In this document: one piece after another, positions 5,692-10,902 of the stretch | Position numbering within the stretch: position 1 is the stretch's first letter | Layout: each line of letters starts with the position of its first letter | Translations under genes and position numbers: made by a program | The notes under the pieces: generated by a model | Database searches by the model: none | The model's input: only the letters and a program-made list of their open reading frames with translations | Told to the model about the DNA's origin: nothing | From: an uncultured Lentisphaeria bacterium | GTDB lineage: Bacteria > Verrucomicrobiota > Lentisphaeria > JABSQK01 > CAJWLW01 | DNA: 10,902 bases | Reading direction: 5' to 3' | NCBI GenBank assembly: GCA_913042885.1 | Contig: CAJWLW010000153.1 | Coordinates: forward strand, 1-10,902

Positions 5692-7524
5692 CTAAAGCTC
5701 CATGATAAGATTAGCGATTGCTTCCCGTGCCGCTGCCAATTCGGCCGGATCCCGTGTGTAGCTTTCCCAGTCCGCGGCGACGCCGTGGACGATCGCGTCC
5801 ATTTTTTTCTGCATACTGTCTGCGACACTTTCATCGGCCCGGTCGATGGCATCCTGCAGCACACTGAGCAGGCCGAAGTCCTCGATGCCTTCGCGCAGTT
5901 GCTCCCAGCGGATCGAGCCGACAACGTCGTCGATGACCGGCAAGCGGTCGGGCAGGGGTGCTTCGTCTTCCTTCACGCTCGGGCACCCGTCCTGGATGGC
6001 GATGAAATTTTCGATCAGCCGCGGCGTCAAAATGTGCGGGTCCTGCGATTGCGGATCGCGTGGCGGATAGACGTAGCCCCATGAACCCGGCGGACAGCGC
6101 CAGGAGGCATGCTGTGCCGGGTCGAGCCACGGGTTATAGACATCTATATGTTCGCGGGCTTCACCGGTGTATGGATCGAATGCATGGCGCTCGATCGTAT
6201 GCTGCCGTTCCCAATAGCCCATCGCGTAGTAAAGGTAGCCGGTAACGCCGTAGCGCCAGCAGATCCACGGCAGGATACGCACCTTGATCAACGGTACGTC
6301 GAGAAAGGTTGCCGGATATCCGCCGCGTGGGTGGTTGCAGTTGTAGCACCAGAAGGTTTTTTCGGCTGCGGCATATTCACGCACGCGATCGAAGGCCTCG
6401 GCGTTGCGGATCAATGGGACCAGGACATCGAGCGTTTCCAACAGCACCGGGTTGTCGTCCGAAGCCTCGATCAACCTGATGTCCGGCCAGATGTCGCGAA
6501 CGAATCGGGCGAGCTCCAGATATTTGTCGACCATCTCATTCATCGGCTCGTCGTAGATATGCTGGAAGTAGCGATCGGCCCAGCCGCGCCCGGCCAGGTG
6601 GTCACGGAGTGCCGGCAGCAGCTGCGCCAGCAATTCGATGTATTTGTCGCCGGCTTCGAAATCGGTCGGCTTGCCGCTCTTCGGCAGCCGGATTGTTTTG
6701 CCTGTAGGCTCGTCGTGAATTTCGAAGAAGTGGTAGCCGTTGTCGTAGAGGTGCCCGCCTTCGATATATTCGAAGCCCGCGTCAAGGAACATATTGACCC
6801 AGCGGTCGAATTTGGTGAAATCGAACCGGTAGCGGCCCGGTGCTTCCTGAATCGGATCGATCAGTGTGTCGGGCCCGACAATCTGCGTCAGAATCGTGTC
6901 CTGCCGATGTGCTGCCATCGCGGTAGCATAACGAGCAAGCACATCCCAGAACGGCTCGGAATAGAGTTCGACCGCATGATACTTTGCCAGGACAAACGGC
7001 CACACCCACAGCGTCGATGAAAACGGGATATGTTCGGGCAGGCGAATCGGCCAGACCGTCAACTGCAGGGGGACATGTGCCTTGCCAGCGTCTGTCGATA
7101 CGGCTATCCGGCCACTGTAGGTGCCCGGAGCGGCGTCTTGCGGAATCTGCAATTGCACCCAGATAGAGCGGCACTGGCCGAGCGGCACCTGCATGCGATC
7201 CTCAAGGCACAGCGGGTCCGGGAAATACCCCGGCGCACACCGCTCCAGTTCTTCCTGCGCCAGTCCCTGACTCGGAAACCGCACCGGCACCAGCTCGACG
7301 AACCGGCACCGGATGTTGGCCACGCCGATCGCGGCATCCTCGGATCGCAGACTGTCGATCACAGGCGCGTGCAGCATGACCGTTGCCTCATCCGCCTGGA
7401 CAACGATCTGTCCGACCTCGCATTCGCCGGCGGCCCCGGACAAAACAATTGCGGCATCCGCATTTTCCGGCATTGCGGCGTCTGCAAAAACCTTTTCGAG
7501 GCCGTGCGTTGTCCATATTTTCAT
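5692..7524 (-). CDS. DUF4091 (GH123-like) domain protein, putative cytoplasmic glycosidase
   Basis: A 610-residue protein. Residues 1-160 form a beta-rich N-terminal domain (APGTYSGRIAVS at 132-143 and the linker VWPIRLPEHIPFSSTLW are typical). A barrel of about 170-530 follows, with HIYDEP (322-327; adjacent D325-E326 in the position of the GH123 catalytic pair), FWCYNCNHPRGGYPATFLD (391-409) and LPWICWRYGVTGYLYYAMGYW (418-438). It ends with the DUF4091 block GSIRWEQLREGIEDFGLL (536-553). GH123 enzymes are beta-N-acetylgalactosaminidases acting by substrate-assisted catalysis; DUF4091 proteins are mostly uncharacterised, so glycosidase activity is inferred. There is no signal peptide, pointing to a cytoplasmic substrate. 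ATG 7524 has a strong Shine-Dalgarno (AGGAAGGA, 7538-7531) and a sigma70-like promoter about 100 bp upstream. It heads a two-gene operon with the aminotransferase, 2 bp downstream. Confidence 0.88.
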   Translation of the reverse strand: MKIWTTHGLEKVFADAAMPENADAAIVLSGAAGECEVGQIVVQADEATVMLHAPVIDSLRSEDAAIGVANIRCRFVELVPVRFPSQGLAQEELERCAPGYFPDPLCLEDRMQVPLGQCRSIWVQLQIPQDAAPGTYSGRIAVSTDAGKAHVPLQLTVWPIRLPEHIPFSSTLWVWPFVLAKYHAVELYSEPFWDVLARYATAMAAHRQDTILTQIVGPDTLIDPIQEAPGRYRFDFTKFDRWVNMFLDAGFEYIEGGHLYDNGYHFFEIHDEPTGKTIRLPKSGKPTDFEAGDKYIELLAQLLPALRDHLAGRGWADRYFQHIYDEPMNEMVDKYLELARFVRDIWPDIRLIEASDDNPVLLETLDVLVPLIRNAEAFDRVREYAAAEKTFWCYNCNHPRGGYPATFLDVPLIKVRILPWICWRYGVTGYLYYAMGYWERQHTIERHAFDPYTGEAREHIDVYNPWLDPAQHASWRCPPGSWGYVYPPRDPQSQDPHILTPRLIENFIAIQDGCPSVKEDEAPLPDRLPVIDDVVGSIRWEQLREGIEDFGLLSVLQDAIDRADESVADSMQKKMDAIVHGVAADWESYTRDPAELAAAREAIANLIMEL

Positions 7525-7623
7525 CGTAATTCCTTCCTGGCGCTCTTGGGTTCTTGTCCAAGACAGGTTTTGACTCCGTGGGCGGTTTGATTATCCGGTC
7601 GACTGGATGCCGGGCGTTTGGAC

Positions 7624-7651
7624 ATTATAATCGGGCGTGGCATCAGGTCAA
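7624..7651 (-). promoter_or_regulatory. Strong sigma70-type promoter for the DUF4091-aminotransferase operon
   Basis: On the minus strand TTGACC (7651-7646; 5 of 6 consensus) and a perfect TATAAT (7629-7624) are separated by 16 nt. Transcription would start near 7617, leaving a leader of about 93 nt before ATG 7524. This is the best promoter match in the window and indicates that DUF4091 and aminotransferase can be expressed independently of the upstream sulfatase-dipeptidase pair. Confidence 0.72.
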
Positions 7652-7652
7652 C

Positions 7653-7731
7653 AGCATCTGCCAAGAGCCTGAACAATGGGTGGAGACAATTTGCCTGGCC
7701 AGGGTTGTCTGGACAGTTTGTGGCAGATGCT
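7653..7731. repeat. 11-bp perfect inverted repeat abutting the 7624-7651 promoter
   Basis: AGCATCTGCCA (7653-7663) and TGGCAGATGCT (7721-7731) are perfect inverted copies separated by 57 bp. The inner arm ends 1 bp from the -35 hexamer. Inside lies a nested inverted repeat, GACAA (7685-7689) and TTGTC (7705-7709), around the palindrome CCTGGCCAGG (7694-7703). It could be a pair of regulator half-sites or an RNA fold at the end of the upstream transcript; no T-tract follows, so an ordinary intrinsic terminator is not supported. Confidence 0.55.
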
Positions 7732-7746
7732 TGCGGCTGGAGTTAC

Positions 7747-8976
7747 TCATGCCGGGTAGACAGCCTTGGCAACCCGCAGGGCGTTGCCGCCGATTACTTT
7801 CCGGATGTCCGCATCCGAGTATCCGCGTTGCACCAGGCCGACGGTGAACAGCGGCCAGTTGGTCCAGGCCAGTGACTGGTCGTTTGCTTCCGTATCGAAC
7901 TCGGTACCGCTGTGCGGCACGTGCGGCGGCCACAACATCTCCCAGTGCCTGGCCGGCGGCACGATCGCGGCCACCGCGGATGCCTGCGCTCGTTGTTGCC
8001 GCGATTGATACGGTCGGTCGGTGCCGATCGCGACGTGGTCGATGCCGATAGTTCTGCCGACGTGCTCGATATGATCGAGAAAACGTTCGATGCCGCCACC
8101 GAGAAACGCCGGCACGCAACAGATCCCCATATACCCGCCGGTGTCGGCGATGGCGCGAATCACCTCGTCCGGCTTGCCGCGCGGATGTTCGTGCACGGCG
8201 CAGCACACGGAATGACTGGCGACCATCGGGCGGGTGGATGCCTGCGCGGTTTCGAGACTGGTCTGCCAACCGCTGTGGGCGACATCGACGATGACGCCGA
8301 CCCGGTTCAATTCCGCCACTGCAGCGCGGCCGAAATCGCTGAGCCCGCCATTGCTCAATTCCGCGCAACCGTCACCGATCAGGTTGCGCCGGTTGTAAGT
8401 CAGGTGCATCTCGCGGATGCCGAGCTGGAAAAAGATGCGGACGAAACTCAGCTCCGCTTCCGCCGATCCCCAGTCCTCGGCCAGTGGCACGCCGTTGGCG
8501 GAAAAGTATAAGCAGTGCCGCCCGGTTCCGTGTGCGGTGGCAATGTCGTCGGGTTCCACGGCCTTCGGACAGAACTCGGGCATCATGTCGGTAAGGCGCG
8601 TGTAATACGCCAGGCGGCGCAACAGGCGCTTGACGCTGTTCGCCTCGGCACCGGCGTTTTGAAAAATACAGGTAACACCGGCTGCGTCCCAGGCGTCCAT
8701 GAATTCCCGGCGCTCGCCCTCGTCGTCGATGCCGAGGAGCATGTACATCTCCTCGTGACGATCGCTCAGCTCCGGGCGCGCCGCGCCGCGATCTGCCGCG
8801 GCCTCGAGCGCTGTTGTGTCTGCTGCCATGGTCGGCGCAAAGCCGTAGCTGTCGATGACAACCGCGGCCGCATGCAGGGCAAGGCCGTGCTCGAGGTCCC
8901 TGGCGCTTGGCTGCAGCGCTGCCAGGGCGGCGTCCCATGCTTGCTGCATGCCTGGATATGACGAACGGTCAGACAT
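7747..8976 (-). CDS. Peptidase M19 (renal/membrane dipeptidase)-like protein with degenerate zinc site
   Basis: A 409-residue protein with the M19 TIM-barrel pattern: LGIREMHLTYNRRNLIGDGC (185-204), GGLSDFGRAAVAELNRVGV (210-228), DVAHSG with H234, VASHS with H255, a conserved HEHPRGKPDE (263-272) and GIDHVAIGTD (311-320). H234 and H255 correspond to two zinc ligands of renal dipeptidase. The N-terminal ligand pair H-x-D is replaced (VVIDSYGFAP, 39-48), and the bridging Glu segment reads YFSANGVPLA (157-166) with no Glu at the expected place. Canonical members hydrolyse dipeptides or related amides using two zinc ions; this protein may bind one metal or have a different reaction. No signal peptide or membrane segment is seen, so it should be cytoplasmic. 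The frame is open to a TTG at 9078, but similarity starts near ATG 8976, which is preferred despite a weak Shine-Dalgarno. It follows the sulfatase gene by 98 bp on the same strand, so the two are likely cotranscribed. Confidence 0.87.
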   Translation of the reverse strand: MSDRSSYPGMQQAWDAALAALQPSARDLEHGLALHAAAVVIDSYGFAPTMAADTTALEAAADRGAARPELSDRHEEMYMLLGIDDEGERREFMDAWDAAGVTCIFQNAGAEANSVKRLLRRLAYYTRLTDMMPEFCPKAVEPDDIATAHGTGRHCLYFSANGVPLAEDWGSAEAELSFVRIFFQLGIREMHLTYNRRNLIGDGCAELSNGGLSDFGRAAVAELNRVGVIVDVAHSGWQTSLETAQASTRPMVASHSVCCAVHEHPRGKPDEVIRAIADTGGYMGICCVPAFLGGGIERFLDHIEHVGRTIGIDHVAIGTDRPYQSRQQRAQASAVAAIVPPARHWEMLWPPHVPHSGTEFDTEANDQSLAWTNWPLFTVGLVQRGYSDADIRKVIGGNALRVAKAVYPA

Positions 8977-9074
8977 CAGTTGTAGTGCTCGGTGGTGGTG
9001 TGCCGGGGAAGCTGATCGACTGGTGAGGGCAGTGGGCGATGCCGCCCCGTCGGCCGGACAGTTTTTCGGAAGCG

Positions 9075-10550
9075 TCAATCATCCGTGTATCCCGGGATCG
9101 AGTGGTCGGCCCATTGGTGATGGTAGACCCGCTGGCCGACGATCGGGCTGGTTGGCGGCTGCCAGTCCGGGTAGCGCCGCCAGTCGTCGCCATTGGCGGC
9201 CGTCGTCTCGCCGCACTCGTTCAAATGGCGCAGCAGCACGGCCTTCATCTCTTCCTGGATGGCGTTGGTCATCGGCATGTCGGCAACGTTGTTGGTCTCC
9301 TGCGGATCCTGTCGGCGATCGAAGAGGAACGCCTTGTCGTCGCCGGCGCTGTAGGCGTATTTCCAGCGGTCGTTGACGACTGCATAGATACCGCGCTCGG
9401 CGTGCTGGAACTGGATGAACACTTCGTTGCGCTCTATTTGCCCATTGGCAAGCTCGTTCAGGTCGATGCCGTCTAAGCCGGGCATGGTGCCGGCTCCGGT
9501 ACGATTCAGAATGGTCGGGGCGATGTCGACCAGGCTGGCGGGATGGTCGCAGCGGCGCCCGGCTTCGAAGGTGCCGGGCAGCCGGGCGAGGAGCGGAATG
9601 TGGGCGGCGCCCTCGTGCATCGAGCCGAGATGGAAGGTCAGCAGGTCGCCGAGCATGTCGCCGTGATCGGACATGAACAGGACCAGGGTGTTGTCCAGCT
9701 GGCCGCGGCGCTCCAGCGTCTCCAGCATGCGGCCGATCTGGAAATCGACAAAGGAGATACAACCGTAGTAGTACGCCCGGACGGCGCGCATGAGTTGCCA
9801 GTCGACGCCCTGGTCCTTGAATGTGGCGCGACGCTCGTCGCGGTTGACCCAGGTCCACAGTTCTTCAAAATTCGGCGGCACGTTCGGCAGCGGCATGAAC
9901 TGCGGCTGGTACAGCTTGTGCCACGGTGCCGGCGGCGTCCACGGCGGGTGCGGATGGATAAAGCTGGTGTACAGGTAGAAGGGCTGCCTGGCGTCGGCAT
10001 CCTCGATGAAGGCGACAGCGCGGTCGCCGACCCAGTTGGTCGGGTGATGGCTGGCCGGCATTTGGGCGTTCTGCGGCATTGACATGGTTTCGCCGCGGCA
10101 GCCATGCGGGTCGGTGATGTGGCTGTAACCATTGGCCAGCAGCCACGGCACGTAGTCGTCCTCCTCCGGGTGCGGCACCGTCTCCTCCTGGCGGTCGCGC
10201 GTCTGGAAGCCGTTCAGCGCCTGCATGTCCGGTGTGAAATGGCATTTGCCGACGGCGTGCGTGCGGTACCCTGCGGAGGTCAGGCAGTCGACAAATCCTC
10301 GGTTGCCGGAGGGCAGGGTGGGGTAGCTGTTGTCGTAGCAGCCGGTATTCGGCATGTACTGGCCGTTGAGCATGCAGCTGCGGGCGGCGACGCAGATCGG
10401 CGCCGGTGTGTAGGCGCTGGTGAACGCCGTGCCCTGGTGCACCAGGCGGTCGAGCGCCGGCGTGCGGATGATCGGATTGCCCAGGGCGCCGATGGTGTCG
10501 AAACGCTGGCTGTCGGTGATGATGTGCAGGACGTTGAGGTGATCGGCCAT
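9075..10550 (-). CDS. Sulfatase (type I, formylglycine-dependent family)
   Basis: A 491-residue alkaline-phosphatase-superfamily sulfatase. Visible motifs in order: the N-terminal metal motif VLHIITDSQRFD (7-18, D13); the maturation motif PICVAARSCMLNGQYMP (51-67), in which C53 would be oxidised to formylglycine and R57 completes C-x-A-x-R; GKCHF (101-105) with K102 and H104; SFIHPHPPW (196-204) with H200; and SDHGDMLGD (294-302) with metal ligands D295-H296. The protein hydrolyses sulfate esters, with substrates ranging from glycans to small sulfated metabolites. There is no signal peptide (MADHLNVLHIITD begins directly at the first strand), so it is predicted to be cytoplasmic, unlike many glycan sulfatases. 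It needs a formylglycine-generating enzyme or anaerobic sulfatase-maturing enzyme, not found here. ATG 10550 has no clear Shine-Dalgarno. The stop (9075-9077) is followed 98 bp later by the dipeptidase-like gene. The substrate is unknown. Confidence 0.94.
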   Translation of the reverse strand: MADHLNVLHIITDSQRFDTIGALGNPIIRTPALDRLVHQGTAFTSAYTPAPICVAARSCMLNGQYMPNTGCYDNSYPTLPSGNRGFVDCLTSAGYRTHAVGKCHFTPDMQALNGFQTRDRQEETVPHPEEDDYVPWLLANGYSHITDPHGCRGETMSMPQNAQMPASHHPTNWVGDRAVAFIEDADARQPFYLYTSFIHPHPPWTPPAPWHKLYQPQFMPLPNVPPNFEELWTWVNRDERRATFKDQGVDWQLMRAVRAYYYGCISFVDFQIGRMLETLERRGQLDNTLVLFMSDHGDMLGDLLTFHLGSMHEGAAHIPLLARLPGTFEAGRRCDHPASLVDIAPTILNRTGAGTMPGLDGIDLNELANGQIERNEVFIQFQHAERGIYAVVNDRWKYAYSAGDDKAFLFDRRQDPQETNNVADMPMTNAIQEEMKAVLLRHLNECGETTAANGDDWRRYPDWQPPTSPIVGQRVYHHQWADHSIPGYTDD

Positions 10551-10625
10551 AGGATGGGGGCGGGACGAGAATTAAGCGAATTTCAATGGATTTAGGAAAA
10601 GCAATAAATGAGAAAATGCGGATGC

Positions 10626-10680
10626 AGAGAAAACAGCAAAAGTTGAAGAGCGGGCGGACGGACAGTTTCCGGCTGCCCGC
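10626..10680 (-). terminator. Intrinsic terminator of the pseudopilin-like gene
   Basis: On the minus strand a 13-bp stem (arms 10680-10668 and 10662-10650, one mismatch and one G-T wobble, 5-nt loop, GCGGGC/GCCCGC base) is followed by a T-rich tract containing TTTT runs (10649-10626). It lies about 43 nt after the stop codon of the pseudopilin-like gene and upstream of the sulfatase start, separating the two transcription units. The tract is interrupted by other bases. Confidence 0.65.
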
Positions 10681-10722
10681 CGACGGGTTGTGTTGGTTGC
10701 TGGTGAACGGCGCGGGGGCACG

Positions 10723-10902
10723 TCACCTGACAACTTTCATCGCATTTTGCGGCAGGGACCGAGTCGATCCTGCCCAAATCGTCATTTCAGCAAAGCTGAT
10801 GTTGCCGACATGACCGTCCACATACAGAATGTTGACTGCATTGCGCGGGTGATCATCGCCGTCGTATCTGTCCGAAGTAATATCGTTCCGCAGCGCGCTG
10901 TC
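10723..10902 (-). CDS. Type II secretion pseudopilin-like protein, C-terminal part (H-X9-DG type; 5'-truncated by window edge)
   Basis: The minus-strand frame is open from the window end to TGA 10725-10723 and gives the last 59 residues. The key segment is DDHPRNAVNILYVDGHVGNI (16-35), matching the prepilin-type H-X9-DG (DUF1559-related) domain of Planctomycetota and Lentisphaerota proteins, which carry an N-terminal prepilin cleavage/methylation helix that would lie outside the window. Here 10 rather than 9 residues separate H18 from D29-G30. Such proteins are numerous paralogues per genome, are predicted to be exported by a type II secretion/pilin-like route, and often lie beside sulfatase and glycan-degradation genes; their function is not established. 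The frame is too short for full confidence, but the motif is distinctive. Confidence 0.8.
   Translation of the reverse strand, partial: DSALRNDITSDRYDGDDHPRNAVNILYVDGHVGNISFAEMTIWAGSTRSLPQNAMKVVR

Noticed and set aside
6109..7020. 303-residue open frame on the plus strand opposite the DUF4091 gene
   Set aside because: It is antisense to a well-supported coding region and has no recognisable domain or clear ribosome-binding site.
9034..9047. GGGCG-ATGC-CGCCC hairpin between sulfatase and dipeptidase-like genes
   Set aside because: The stem is only 5 bp with no T-tract on the minus strand, so it is not a credible terminator.
8977..9078. N-terminal extension of the dipeptidase-like protein to a TTG overlapping the sulfatase stop
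   Set aside because: The extra 34 residues are low in similarity to the family and begin at a rare start codon; ATG 8976 gives the expected N-terminus.
10551..10649. Promoter of the sulfatase gene in the AT-rich region
   Set aside because: Several weak hexamers exist on the minus strand, but no pair has proper spacing and match.

Overview
The window looks like a chromosomal piece from a member of the PVC superphylum, most likely Lentisphaerota or a near relative. The evidence is the gene mix: a sulfatase, a DUF4091 (GH123-like) protein, a DegT-type aminotransferase, a mandelate racemase/enolase-family enzyme, a UgpC/MalK-type sugar ABC ATPase, and at the right edge the C-terminus of a pseudopilin-like protein with an H-X(9/10)-DG motif. 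This motif class is abundant in Lentisphaerota and Planctomycetota. The assignment is inferred from family content; no rRNA or other phylogenetic marker is present.

Layout, left to right. (1) Plus strand, 1-1576: the C-terminus of a PfkB-family sugar kinase, then a complete sugar-ABC-transporter ATPase. (2) Minus strand, 1622-3043: an exported thioredoxin-fold protein. (3) A 183-bp divergent intergenic region (3044-3226) with a candidate promoter on each strand and a conspicuous 26-bp inverted repeat that contains a LacI-operator-like palindrome. (4) Plus strand, 3227-4342: an enolase-superfamily (MR/MLE) enzyme. (5) Minus strand, transcribed right to left from 10550 to 4421: sulfatase, then an M19-dipeptidase-like protein, then (after a strong internal sigma70-like promoter) a DUF4091 protein and a DegT/DnrJ/EryC1 aminotransferase. 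The last two genes are 2 bp apart. (6) Minus strand, 10723-10902: the tail of the pseudopilin-like gene, followed by a convincing intrinsic terminator that separates it from the sulfatase gene.

Taken together this reads as an accessory carbohydrate-catabolism neighbourhood: uptake energisation (ABC ATPase), sugar phosphorylation (PfkB), sugar-acid chemistry (MR/MLE), desulfation (sulfatase), glycosidase-like (DUF4091) and amino/keto-sugar (DegT) functions. The sulfatase, DUF4091 protein and aminotransferase all lack a visible signal peptide, so any shared substrate would be handled inside the cell after import as a small molecule; only the thioredoxin-like protein looks exported. A joint pathway is inference from proximity. 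The most unusual points are an M19-family protein that appears to have lost three of the five canonical zinc ligands, the palindromic operator-like element at 3123-3148, and a long inverted repeat abutting the promoter of the DUF4091-aminotransferase operon. No tRNA, rRNA, CRISPR array, insertion sequence or integrase was seen.
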